Of a DNA stretch of 64,000 nucleotides, positions 1-7,642 are shown one piece after another (positions within the stretch are counted from its first letter, which is position 1; each line of letters starts with the position of its first letter). The position numbers and the translations under genes are program-made. The stretch comes from Streptococcus mitis. GTDB lineage: Bacteria; Bacillota; Bacilli; Lactobacillales; Streptococcaceae. The DNA is taken from positions 1 to 64,000 of the forward strand of contig NZ_WIJP01000005.1 in assembly GCF_009496155.1 (NCBI RefSeq), given 5' to 3'. The notes beneath the pieces were generated by a model that saw nothing but the letters and a program-made list of their open reading frames with translations, was not told the DNA's origin and did no database searches.

Positions 1-81
1 AAACGCTTTCAGATGAGGGGATTTTGTGCGCTCTTTTTTTCGATGCCTTTCGGCTACAAAAGCGATGAAATCAAGCATTAG
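1..81 (+). CDS. possible 3' end of an upstream gene (partial)
   Basis: Frame 1 is open from the window edge to a TAG at 79-81 (ends ...GYKSDEIKH). Frame 3 is also open, to a TGA at 66-68. Either could be the tail of a gene starting outside the window. A strong terminator hairpin follows at once, which supports a + strand gene ending here. Too little is visible to name a product or to be sure of the frame. Confidence 0.3.
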   Translation, partial: KRFQMRGFCALFFSMPFGYKSDEIKH

Positions 82-82
82 T

Positions 83-126
83 AAAACCAGTGGAACTTAC
101 CCTGAAACGGATTTCCACTGGTTTTT
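83..126 (+). terminator. intrinsic terminator
   Basis: A 13-bp stem, AAAACCAGTGGAA (83-95) paired with TTCCACTGGTTTT (113-125), is followed by T-rich sequence. A second, weaker hairpin (ACTAA-C-TTCCAC with GTGGAA-C-TTAGT, about 141-175) lies just downstream. Apart from these and the TetR promoter, nothing was seen up to 345. Confidence 0.75.
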
Positions 127-345
127 ATGATTTTTATCAGACTAACTTCCACTTCTACTAGCGGTGGAACTTAGTTTGGAAATTTACCTTTTCAACCTTC
201 ATTTCAGTTCTTTTATCCATCCCCTTAACCAAAATTTATATCTATTCTTCTAAACCTTGAGTGTAGTTAAAACGAGATTCCATACTCTTATAACATTGAG
301 AAGCTCCTTATCGAATAGTAGACATAAAAAGTTCTAGCTTTCGGA

Positions 346-403
346 TTGACAATCTGCAAAAGATTTGTTAAGATATGAATGAACAAAACAAAATATTCAT
401 TCA
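346..403 (+). promoter_or_regulatory. TetR gene promoter with autoregulatory operator
   Basis: A sigma-A promoter is visible: TTGACA at 346-351, a 17-bp spacer, TAAGAT at 369-374. An inverted repeat TGAATGAA-(12)-TTCATTCA at 376-403 begins right after the -10 box, where a repressor would block transcription. The same half-sites recur upstream of the next gene, so this is probably the operator of the adjacent TetR protein. Confidence 0.7.
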
Positions 404-421
404 GAGGGAGATTAAATCAAA

Positions 422-985
422 TTGGACAAAAAACAGGCTTTGAAATCCGCAGCTTATGAAGTTTTTTCAAAAAAAGGATACAAGGCGACAGGAATTTCAG
501 AAATTGCTAGACAAGCTCATATGGCAGTCGGATCTTTTTATAACTATTACGAAAGTAAAGAGGCTATTTTTTTAGATATCTACATTGATGAAAACAACCG
601 TGTTCGCCAAACTATGATCGAAGAACTGGATTGGGAAATTGATATGATTGATCTTATTAGTCAACTCTTTGCTCAATCCAGAGCACTCGTTTCTTCCAAT
701 AAAATCCTTGCAGAATGGTACAATCCTGCCATAGCAGATGAGTTACATAGCTACTATTCCTCAGAAGAAGGGAAGGTCGCGAATCCATTTCATAAATTTC
801 TCGTGAAAACTTTTACTAATCGTTTGCGGTCTGAAGGCTATTCACCAGAAAAAATTCAAGATATTTTACAAGTTTACAACCTATTTTACTACATGGATAT
901 GCATATCACAGAAAATGATTTTCCAGATATTAGCAAAACTGTAGAAATACTAGCAACCAACTTCATTAAAGGAATACTGAAATAA
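422..985 (+). CDS. TetR/AcrR family transcriptional regulator
   Basis: A 187-aa protein with a TetR-type N-terminal helix-turn-helix at about residues 22-48 (TGISEIARQAHMAVGSFYNYY), followed by a helical ligand-binding region that is not recognised. The start is a TTG codon preceded by a GAGGGAG ribosome-binding site; no nearer ATG fits. Matching inverted repeats flank its own promoter and that of the following gene, so it likely represses itself and the oxidoreductase-like gene next door. The inducer is unknown. Length is normal for the family. Confidence 0.88.
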   Translation: MDKKQALKSAAYEVFSKKGYKATGISEIARQAHMAVGSFYNYYESKEAIFLDIYIDENNRVRQTMIEELDWEIDMIDLISQLFAQSRALVSSNKILAEWYNPAIADELHSYYSSEEGKVANPFHKFLVKTFTNRLRSEGYSPEKIQDILQVYNLFYYMDMHITENDFPDISKTVEILATNFIKGILK

Positions 986-1016
986 AGAAATCTTTTCTTT
1001 ATTTTTTGGAAATTAT

Positions 1017-1043
1017 TGAATGAAAAAAAATATTATTCATTCA
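1017..1043 (+). promoter_or_regulatory. second TetR operator, upstream of the oxidoreductase-like gene
   Basis: The half-sites TGAATGAA and TTCATTCA seen before the tetR gene recur here, 11 instead of 12 nt apart. The site lies 30 bp before the next start codon. Shared half-sites argue that one regulator controls both genes. Confidence 0.6.
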
Positions 1044-1073
1044 TAGAAAATTACTACACTATAGGAGTTAAAA

Positions 1074-1850
1074 ATGAAACGAGGGAAAAAAATGTTCATG
1101 ATTATTCTAACTACACTTGGAGTGCTCGGCTTTATATCTTGGGGAATCATTACCTATCTTGGACGAAGTCAAACTTTATCGATAAAATCCATTGAAAATC
1201 CCAGCGGAGATTTGTATTTAGTTCACATCACAAAACCAAAAAATCAAATATGGAAAGCTGGCTCCTATGCTCAGTTTAAGCTTCCTGACAGCTCGTTTGG
1301 TCCAGACAAAAGTCCAGTAAAGGAGGATCAGGCTAGCCGATGGTTAACCCTTGCTTCCACTCCTGATGAGGATGAAATTCTTATTGTAACCCATAATAGT
1401 GGTAGCGTGTTTAAGGAAACCTTAACACATTTACCAGCTAGTAGTAAAATTGAGATGAGTTGGCTGGAGTCATCTTTATCTGTTAAAGACAATGACCAAG
1501 CACTGGTTTGTTTTGCCTCTGATGTCGGTATTTCTACTCTACGTCCAGTTGTGAAAGAGTGGGCTGGTAAGCGCTCCATCATTCTTAATCATTTAGACAA
1601 AGGAGTAAACATTTTTGATAATGAGTTAAGAGAGCTTAGTCAGAACAATCCGAATCTAACTTATAAAACTAGCGAAACCTTTTCTCAAAGCCAAGCATTT
1701 CTAAAAAATGCTGTTGAGAAATACAGCAACCAAGCTATTTATCTCTTGACCGGCCAACCTGATGATATAAATGAGATGAAAAATTTCTTAAAAGAGAATG
1801 GGATTGACGACAAACAGATGCAAACAAGTATGTTTAGAGGTTTGAAATAA
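1074..1850 (+). CDS. membrane-anchored ferredoxin-reductase-like protein
   Basis: 258 aa. Residues about 7-28 form one N-terminal membrane segment. The rest resembles the FAD/NAD(P)-binding ferredoxin-NADP reductase fold: a beta-barrel half containing GSYAQFKLP and RWLTLASTP (in place of the usual RxYS flavin motif), and a nucleotide-binding half with CFASDVGISTLRPVVKEW (in place of GGxGITP) and a terminal FRGLK. The motifs are degenerate, so flavin binding is plausible but unproven. It follows the TetR gene with a matching operator and probably forms a small stress or detoxification unit with it. Confidence 0.6.
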   Translation: MKRGKKMFMIILTTLGVLGFISWGIITYLGRSQTLSIKSIENPSGDLYLVHITKPKNQIWKAGSYAQFKLPDSSFGPDKSPVKEDQASRWLTLASTPDEDEILIVTHNSGSVFKETLTHLPASSKIEMSWLESSLSVKDNDQALVCFASDVGISTLRPVVKEWAGKRSIILNHLDKGVNIFDNELRELSQNNPNLTYKTSETFSQSQAFLKNAVEKYSNQAIYLLTGQPDDINEMKNFLKENGIDDKQMQTSMFRGLK

Positions 1851-1971
1851 AAGCAAACTGCCTTCTATGTATCTGAATCATATCATTATAGATTGGTATG
1901 TAGAGACCATACAAACTAACTAGTAAATTCTATGGAATTGTGATAAGATAAATACAAAGAAAGGAGCTCTT

Positions 1972-3045
1972 ATGGCCAATATTTTTGACTATCTAAAAGA
2001 TGTCGCACACGATTCCTTTTACGACCTTCCTTTGAATGAATTAGATATTCTAGCCTTAACAGAAATCACCTATCTCTCCTTTGATAATCTGGTCACCACA
2101 ACTCCTAAACGTCTCTTAGACCTAGCACCTCAGGTTCCAAGAGAACCTAACATGTTGACCAGCAAAAATCGACTCCAGTTATTGGATGAATTAGCTCAAC
2201 ACAAACGCTTCAAGAATTGCAAACTCTCCCATTTTATCAACGAAATCGACTCTGAACTGCAAAAGCAATTTGCGGCTATGACCTACCGCCTCACTCTCGA
2301 TACCTATCTGATTGTCTTTCGTGGGACAGATGACAGTATCATTGGCTGGAAGGAAGATTTCCACCTGACCTATATGAAGGAAATTCCTGCTCAAAAGCAC
2401 GCCCTCGCCTATTTAAAAAACTTTTTTGCCCATCATCCTAAGCAGAAGGTCATTCTGGCTGGGCATTCCAAGGGAGGAAATCTAGCTATCTATGCTGCTA
2501 GTCAAATTGAGCAAAACTTGCAAAATCAGATTACAGCAGTTTATACATTTGATGCACCTGGTCTCCACAAAGAACTGACACAAACCGAGGGCTATCAAAG
2601 GATAATGGATAGAACCAAGGTCTTCATCCCACAAGGTTCTATTATCGGTATGATGCTAGAAATCCCTGCCCACCAAATCATCGTGCACAGTACTGCCTTG
2701 GGTGGTATCGCCCAGCACGATACCTTTAGTTGGCAAATTGAGGACAATCACTTCGTCCAACTGGATAAGACCAATAGCGATAGCCAACAAGTCGACACGA
2801 CCTTCAAAGAATGGGTGGCCACAGTCCCTGACGAGGAACTTCAGCTCTACTTCGACCTCTTCTTTGGCACTATTCTTGATGCTGGCATTAGTTCCATCAA
2901 TGACTTGTCTTCCTTCAAGGCTATTGAACACATCCATCATCTCTTTGTCCAAGCGCAATCCCTCACTCCAAAAGAAAGAGAAACCATGGGACGCCTTACC
3001 CAGTTATTGATTGATACCCGTTACCAAGCATGGAAAAATAGATAA
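1972..3045 (+). CDS. alpha/beta hydrolase, class 3 lipase-like (DUF2974 type)
   Basis: 357 aa, cytoplasmic (no signal peptide). FRGTDDSIIGWKEDF at about 116-130 and the nucleophile elbow GHSKGG at 164-169 are typical of class 3 lipase/Mbeg1-like hydrolases. DAPG (about 194) and a His near 258 (EDNHF) could complete the triad. The start ATG has a strong AAAGGAG site. The substrate is unknown. It converges with the Rrf2 gene across a hairpin that now holds a BOX element. Confidence 0.78.
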   Translation: MANIFDYLKDVAHDSFYDLPLNELDILALTEITYLSFDNLVTTTPKRLLDLAPQVPREPNMLTSKNRLQLLDELAQHKRFKNCKLSHFINEIDSELQKQFAAMTYRLTLDTYLIVFRGTDDSIIGWKEDFHLTYMKEIPAQKHALAYLKNFFAHHPKQKVILAGHSKGGNLAIYAASQIEQNLQNQITAVYTFDAPGLHKELTQTEGYQRIMDRTKVFIPQGSIIGMMLEIPAHQIIVHSTALGGIAQHDTFSWQIEDNHFVQLDKTNSDSQQVDTTFKEWVATVPDEELQLYFDLFFGTILDAGISSINDLSSFKAIEHIHHLFVQAQSLTPKERETMGRLTQLLIDTRYQAWKNR

Positions 3046-3198
3046 AAAGCTTATGAAAAGGTAATACTCTTCGAAAATCTCTTCAAACCACGTCAGCTTT
3101 ATCTGCAACCTCAAAGCTGTGCTTTGAGCAACCTGCGGCTAGCTTCCTAGTTTGCTTTTTGATTTTCATTGAGTATAAAAACCTTCTCATAAGCTTTT
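3045..3198. terminator. bidirectional terminator split by a BOX repeat
   Basis: The stem halves AAAAGCTTATGAAAAGGT (3045-3062) and ACCTTCTCATAAGCTTTT (3181-3198) are complementary with one mismatch, but a 114-bp BOX element sits in the loop. They lie between convergent genes, as expected for a shared terminator. Confidence 0.65.
3064..3177 (-). repeat. BOX element (boxA-boxC, no boxB)
   Basis: Reads on the - strand from TATACTCAATGAAAATCAAA (boxA end) to a TTTCGAAGAGTA boxC end, about 114 bp. The middle has GGTTGCTCAAAGC...GCTTTGAGGTTGC. It matches the pneumococcal/mitis BOX family with A and C modules only. Confidence 0.85.
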
Positions 3199-3216
3199 CT
3201 TGTTTTAAAGAAGAAA

Positions 3217-3654
3217 TCACTCCTTCATCTGACTCTCTGCATCAGCCACGACTTCTTCTAGACTGGTCTGACCAAGCTCAGCCTCCATAGCCAGCTGAAT
3301 TCTCTCCAATTTTTGATCCAAAACATCATGAATATGAGCTCCGACTGGGCAATTTGGATTTGGATTGTCATGGAAACTAAAGAGTTGACCTGTCTTACCA
3401 AGACACTCAACTGCCTGATAAACATCTAATAGACTGATGTCCTTGAGATCCTTAACAATCTCTGTTCCCCCTGTTCCACGCGCTACTGAAATCAGCTCTG
3501 CCTTCTTCAACTGGGACAAGGTTTTTCTGATAATGACTGGATTGACCCCGACACTAGCAGCCAGAAAATCACTGGTCACCTTGCTTTCCTTCCCCTTGAG
3601 AGCGATAATAATCAGCATATGAGTCGCAATGGTAAATCTACTTGGAATTTGCAT
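3217..3654 (-). CDS. Rrf2 family transcriptional regulator
   Basis: 145 aa with the Rrf2 winged-helix pattern: RFTIATHMLIIIA at the start, a recognition region VGVNPVIIRKTLSQLKKAELI and the wing VARGTGGTEI. Only two Cys are present (ECLGK and NPNCPVG), not the three-Cys cluster of IscR/NsrR, so it is more like the YwnA-type non-Fe-S members. It has its own promoter at 3706-3733 inside the 3' end of the upstream gene. Target and signal are unknown. Confidence 0.82.
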   Translation of the reverse strand: MQIPSRFTIATHMLIIIALKGKESKVTSDFLAASVGVNPVIIRKTLSQLKKAELISVARGTGGTEIVKDLKDISLLDVYQAVECLGKTGQLFSFHDNPNPNCPVGAHIHDVLDQKLERIQLAMEAELGQTSLEEVVADAESQMKE

Positions 3655-3705
3655 CCTCTTCTCCTTTTTACGAGGCTACCCTGCCCCTACTCTTCTTTTC
3701 CTTTT

Positions 3706-3733
3706 ATTATACCCTTTTTAGTTGTAATGTCAA
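3706..3733 (-). promoter_or_regulatory. promoter of the Rrf2 gene
   Basis: On the - strand, TTGACA (3728-3733), a 16-bp spacer and TATAAT (3706-3711). The -35 overlaps the stop codon of the metallophosphoesterase gene. Confidence 0.65.
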
Positions 3734-4578
3734 TCATTACCACTTTCCAACCAGGCATCTAACTCCCTATCGTAGCCCTCTTTCTGGGCCAATTCTCTCA
3801 GAAATTCCTGATGATGAGTATGGTGAATACCATTGACCAGACTTTCATAGTAAACCTCAAAATAAGGAAGTTTGAGGTCTTTAGCCAGTTGCAATTCAGC
3901 TGCCACATCGTAGTCCACCCGTCGGAAATCCATGTCTACCAAGCCCTTGTCATCAAACTCCAAAATCATATACTGGGCCCGCAAGTCCTTCCGTAACTGG
4001 GCATCTAGAAAGAAAGGTTGCCCAATCGAACCCGGATTGACAATTAATTGTCCACCAGTCCCGTAACGAAGCAACTGCTGGTGAATATGACCATAAACAG
4101 CAATATCACAAGCGGGATTGGTCACCAAGCGGTCAAAATCCTCTTGCGCTCCAGTATGAATCAACTCTCGTCCCCAGTTCTTATCAGGCAGATGATGGCT
4201 AATTCCCACCGTCAAATCACCAAACTGACGATGAATCTGGAGGGGTTGATTGTGGAGCAGTTCAATTTCTTCTAGGGAAATTTCCTCTAAAACATACTGG
4301 CACTGGCGCAAGAGATAACGTTGACTAGGACGAGTACTATCTAGTTCCTTGCGGACACCATGCCACAGACTATCTTCCCAGTTTCCCAAAACTCTAGCTG
4401 TAATCGGTAGTTGAGCCAACAAGTCCAAAATCCTTCTACGCCCTGTCCCTGGCATGAGAATATCTCCCAGAAGCCAGTATTCATCCACTCCTAGCTGCCG
4501 AGTATCTGCCAAAACAGCCTCCAAGGCTGTAGTATTTCCATGAATATCTGAAAGAAGAGCTATTTTTGTCATATTCAT
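3730..4578 (-). CDS. calcineurin-type metallophosphoesterase (YfcE/MJ0936-like)
   Basis: 282 aa. Metal-ligand motifs in order: SDIHGN (Asp and His near 8-10), LLGDILMPG (Asp near 37), GNWED (in place of GNHE, near 65), SHH (near 129) and YGHIHQ (GHxH, near 160). This is the DUF4898/YfcE-type phosphodiesterase pattern. It divides head-to-head from psaR. The substrate cannot be read from the sequence. GNWE instead of GNHE is common in this subgroup and does not by itself suggest loss of activity. Confidence 0.82.
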   Translation of the reverse strand: MNMTKIALLSDIHGNTTALEAVLADTRQLGVDEYWLLGDILMPGTGRRRILDLLAQLPITARVLGNWEDSLWHGVRKELDSTRPSQRYLLRQCQYVLEEISLEEIELLHNQPLQIHRQFGDLTVGISHHLPDKNWGRELIHTGAQEDFDRLVTNPACDIAVYGHIHQQLLRYGTGGQLIVNPGSIGQPFFLDAQLRKDLRAQYMILEFDDKGLVDMDFRRVDYDVAAELQLAKDLKLPYFEVYYESLVNGIHHTHHQEFLRELAQKEGYDRELDAWLESGND

Positions 4579-4622
4579 CTCCTCGTTTTTTCTCTTGCAA
4601 TAAGTATAACATAAAAAGTCAC

Positions 4623-4649
4623 AGCTAGAGAAATCTAGCTTTTTTTGAT
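4623..4649 (+). terminator. terminator-like hairpin upstream of psaR
   Basis: AGCTAGA-GAAA-TCTAGCT followed by seven T on the + strand, just before the probable psaR -10 (TATACT, about 4650). It would insulate psaR from transcripts entering from the left. Confidence 0.5.
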
Positions 4650-4683
4650 ATACTAGATAAAGATATTAGACAAGAGGAAACGA

Positions 4684-5334
4684 ATGACCCCGAATAAAGA
4701 AGATTATCTAAAGTGTATTTATGAAATTGGCACAGACCTGCATAAGATTACCAACAAGGAAATTGCGGCTCGTATGCAAGTCTCTCCCCCTGCCGTAACT
4801 GAAATGATTAAACGGATGAAGAGCGAAAATCTCATCCTCAAGGACAAGGAATGCGGTTATCTACTGACTGACCTTGGACTCAAGCTTGTTTCTGAGCTCT
4901 ATCGTAAGCATCGCTTGATTGAAGTTTTTCTAGTTCATCATTTAGACTATACAAGTGACCAGATTCACGAGGAAGCTGAGGTATTGGAACATACTGTCTC
5001 TGACCTATTCGTGGAGAGACTAGAAAAATTGCTTGGATTTCCCAAGACCTGCCCTCACGGAGGAACTATTCCTGCCAAGGGAGAACTCCTAGTTGAAATC
5101 AATAACCTACCACTAGCTGACATCAAGGAAGCTGGCTCCTACCTCCTGACTCGGGTGCATGATAGTTTTGACATTCTCAATTATTTGGATAAGCACTCAC
5201 TTCACATAGGTGACCATCTCCAAGTCCAGCAGTTTGATGGCTTCAGCAATACCTTCACTATCCTCAGTAAAAACGAGGATTTACAAGTAAGTATGGACAT
5301 TGCCAAACAACTCTACGTCGAGAAAATCGACTAA
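4684..5334 (+). CDS. psaR: manganese-dependent repressor PsaR (DtxR/MntR family)
   Basis: 216 aa. The N-terminal winged helix is at residues 1-70 (KEDYLKCIYEIG..., IAARMQVSPPAVTEMIKRM), followed by the DtxR metal-binding and dimerisation domain (HRLIEVFLVHHL, HEEAEVLEHTVSD, CPHGGTIP) and a C-terminal SH3-like FeoA domain. In streptococci this regulator represses psaBCA and several surface-protein genes when Mn is plentiful. The psaBCA operon lies about 13 kb away in this window with a palindrome over its promoter. Confidence 0.93.
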   Translation: MTPNKEDYLKCIYEIGTDLHKITNKEIAARMQVSPPAVTEMIKRMKSENLILKDKECGYLLTDLGLKLVSELYRKHRLIEVFLVHHLDYTSDQIHEEAEVLEHTVSDLFVERLEKLLGFPKTCPHGGTIPAKGELLVEINNLPLADIKEAGSYLLTRVHDSFDILNYLDKHSLHIGDHLQVQQFDGFSNTFTILSKNEDLQVSMDIAKQLYVEKID

Positions 5335-5352
5335 TTTCTCAAGTACCCAACC

Positions 5353-5383
5353 AACCCTGAAAGTTTTATTTTCAGGGTTTTAT
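5353..5383 (+). terminator. psaR terminator
   Basis: Stem AACCCTGAAA (5353-5362) with TTTCAGGGTT (5370-5379), then TTATTT, 16 bp after the psaR stop. Confidence 0.8.
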
Positions 5384-5450
5384 TTCTATCATTTGATTTT
5401 ACTCTCATTTAGTTGTAGAATATTTGTAAAAAAGAAAGATATTTTAATAT

Positions 5451-6161
5451 ATGAAAAAATCACTCAAAATTTTTGCGACATCCAAATGGTTTGACCTCTT
5501 CGGGGTTGCTTTGGTCGTTGGGATTGCGATTGCATCTGGTTACCTCAACTCCCGTCTCGACAAATTTGTAGACTGGGGACCATGGACAGCTCTTGTACCC
5601 TTTGGATTGATTTCCGTAACCAACGTTGGGATTTCCATGTTGTCCACTCGTTTCACGGGGAAATTAAGCAAATGGGGAAATTACTTTGGCATTGTCAATA
5701 CGATTTTGTCTGGTACCATTGATTATATCCTTGGAAATAAGGCAGCCATCATTACCTATCCCGTCACCTTCCTCATTTATACCTTTGCCATAAAGAAATG
5801 GGAAGCTTCGCAAGAAGGCAGACCCAACCAAATGAGCCAAAAACAGGTAAAATTGGCGGCCATCATCATTTCAATCATCGCCTTCCTCTTTGCCTTTGTG
5901 ACCAACTATATCGGCTATGGAGGGAAGATGAATCTCCTTGCCTACGTAACAACGATTGCCTTTGCACTGTCCCTCATTGCCAATGCTTTAAACGCATTGA
6001 AACTGACAACTCAGTGGGGATTCTGGTTGATTTACAATTTTGTGCAGCTTACAAAGGCTGGCATTCAAGGAAATTTTGCTAATATCGGCAAATACATCTT
6101 TTATATCCTCAATGCAATCGGAGCCTTATTTGTCTGGAATGATGAAGAAGTAGAGCAATAG
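5451..6161 (+). CDS. pnuC: nicotinamide riboside/mononucleotide transporter PnuC
   Basis: 236 aa, strongly hydrophobic, with about seven membrane segments (for example WFDLFGVALVVGIAIASGYL, WTALVPFGLISVTNVGISML, LAAIIISIIAFLFAFVTNYI, IGKYIFYILNAIGALFVWN). Sequence style and the WG(F/Y)WLIYN-type segment near the C-terminus fit the PnuC family, which moves vitamin B3 ribosides down a gradient. No NadR-type kinase gene is adjacent here. Only an AAAGAAAGA-type ribosome-binding site precedes it. Confidence 0.85.
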   Translation: MKKSLKIFATSKWFDLFGVALVVGIAIASGYLNSRLDKFVDWGPWTALVPFGLISVTNVGISMLSTRFTGKLSKWGNYFGIVNTILSGTIDYILGNKAAIITYPVTFLIYTFAIKKWEASQEGRPNQMSQKQVKLAAIIISIIAFLFAFVTNYIGYGGKMNLLAYVTTIAFALSLIANALNALKLTTQWGFWLIYNFVQLTKAGIQGNFANIGKYIFYILNAIGALFVWNDEEVEQ

Positions 6162-6285
6162 AAGGAAACTCAAATAAAGAAAGCCGACTTTAGAGAATCT
6201 TCCTTCTACTATTTTTTATCATTTTACTTGTAACTCCCATTCTTTTGGAGTAGAATGAAGTTAGATAAAAGAGGGAGGTCATCTT

Positions 6286-6699
6286 ATGAAAAAACTCTTT
6301 AGAATCCATTTTACAGCAATTGCAGTCATCGATTTGCTACTATTTGCATTTTTTACTACTAGACCCGAGACAGCTTTCGACTGGCTCTTGCTCAGTGGTT
6401 TTATTTTCCTCCTTGCTCAGGGACTCCTGCTGTTTCGCTTGGTTGTCCAACTCAAACATCAATTCGCTGAGATTTATCCTCAACTCAATAAAAAGATTCG
6501 CTTCTACTATTTAGGGGTTCTCTCCATTGATTTTCTATTTTTTGTCCTTTTAACCTTCGTTAATTCTCATCGTTTTTTATCTCTTATGCCAATCATCACT
6601 GCTTGCTATTCTACTTTATATTATAGAACGGCGGACTACCTAAGAGAAAACTATCTAGATTTTTACAACAAACATATCTCTTTGTGGGAATGTCTCTAA
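6286..6699 (+). CDS. small membrane protein, first of a tandem pair
   Basis: 137 aa with about four hydrophobic segments (10-27, 33-55, 74-95, 98-113). No known family recognised. It begins MKKLFRIHFTAIAVIDLLLFAF and ends YNKHISLWECL. The next gene is the same length with matching ends (MKKIIFIKTTQVLVIDGIML, YQEQISFWSIL), so the two are diverged duplicates, 18 bp apart and likely cotranscribed. Strong GGGAGG ribosome-binding site. Confidence 0.75.
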   Translation: MKKLFRIHFTAIAVIDLLLFAFFTTRPETAFDWLLLSGFIFLLAQGLLLFRLVVQLKHQFAEIYPQLNKKIRFYYLGVLSIDFLFFVLLTFVNSHRFLSLMPIITACYSTLYYRTADYLRENYLDFYNKHISLWECL

Positions 6700-6717
6700 G
6701 GAAAAGGAGGTTTTATC

Positions 6718-7131
6718 ATGAAGAAAATCATCTTCATCAAAACCACTCAAGTCCTTGTCATTGATGGAATCATGCTGGCTTTTTTGACATTTAAAGAGAG
6801 ACTTACTTGGGATTGGATTTTGATTTATAGCGGTTGGCTCATCTTCTTTCATCCTGTGCTATTGACCTATCTTTCCAACCAACTTTGTGACCACTTTAGT
6901 CAACTCTATTCCCAGATTAGACCGAAGTTCTGGCGTTTTGCCTTACAAATCCTCCTATGGGATAGTCTGATGATTCTCTCCTTGATATGTTTAAGTAATA
7001 TTCCACTTTTTCTTCAGGGAACTCTCCTAATTCTAGGGCACCTCATCCCTTCCTATCGCATAAGCCAAAGCCTGAAACAAGATTTCCCAAAGGCCTATCA
7101 GGAACAGATTTCATTCTGGAGTATTTTATGA
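6718..7131 (+). CDS. small membrane protein, second of a tandem pair
   Basis: 137 aa with four hydrophobic segments; a diverged paralogue of the preceding protein (identical length, same end motifs, shared VID near residues 13-15 and WDW/FDW near 32). An AAAGGAGG site precedes the ATG. It ends at a shared hairpin terminator. Function unknown. Confidence 0.75.
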   Translation: MKKIIFIKTTQVLVIDGIMLAFLTFKERLTWDWILIYSGWLIFFHPVLLTYLSNQLCDHFSQLYSQIRPKFWRFALQILLWDSLMILSLICLSNIPLFLQGTLLILGHLIPSYRISQSLKQDFPKAYQEQISFWSIL

Positions 7132-7133
7132 TA

Positions 7134-7174
7134 GATGAGAAAGACCAAGCTTACCGGGCTTGGTCTTTCTCATC
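7134..7174. terminator. bidirectional terminator
   Basis: Perfect 17-bp stem: GATGAGAAAGACCAAGC (7134-7150) with GCTTGGTCTTTCTCATC (7158-7174). It serves the small membrane genes on + and dtd on -, and overlaps the dtd stop codon. Confidence 0.85.
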
Positions 7175-7613
7175 TATTTTTAGTATCTAGGATAATGGTG
7201 ACTGGTCCGTCATTGACCAGCTCAACCTGCATATCCGCTCCAAAGATGCCTGTCTGAACAGGCACTTCTTGCGCTAATTTTTGATTGAAAGCGTCATAGA
7301 AGTCCGATGCCATATCAGGCTTGGCTGCCCCTGTAAAGGCTGGACGATTGCCTTTCTTGGTGTCCGCAAAGAGGGTAAACTGAGAAATAGAGAGGATTTC
7401 TCCTCCAATATCCTTGACAGACAGGTTCATCTTGCCTTCTGCGTCTGAAAAAATTCGCATATTGACAAGCTTTCTCACAGCATAGTCCAAATCTTCCTCT
7501 TGGTCCTCTGGTCCAACACCAACCAGCAATAAGAGCCCCTGATTGATTTTGCCCTGAACCTGGCCTTCTATACTCACTTGGGCTTTTGTAACCCGTTGGA
7601 TAATGATTTTCAT
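7170..7613 (-). CDS. dtd: D-aminoacyl-tRNA deacylase
   Basis: 147 aa, normal length. It removes D-amino acids mischarged on tRNA. Both signature motifs are visible: SQFTL (near residue 77) and NDGPVTIIL (near 134), the cross-subunit Gly-Pro site. It lies 29 bp downstream of relA in the same direction, the usual order in Firmicutes (rel-dtd). Confidence 0.95.
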   Translation of the reverse strand: MKIIIQRVTKAQVSIEGQVQGKINQGLLLLVGVGPEDQEEDLDYAVRKLVNMRIFSDAEGKMNLSVKDIGGEILSISQFTLFADTKKGNRPAFTGAAKPDMASDFYDAFNQKLAQEVPVQTGIFGADMQVELVNDGPVTIILDTKNR

Positions 7614-7642
7614 AATAGCCTTTCTAGTAAGAGCTAGGACAA

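Noticed and set aside
1328..1582. - strand 84-aa frame
   Set aside because: Antisense to the ferredoxin-reductase-like gene; no start signals.
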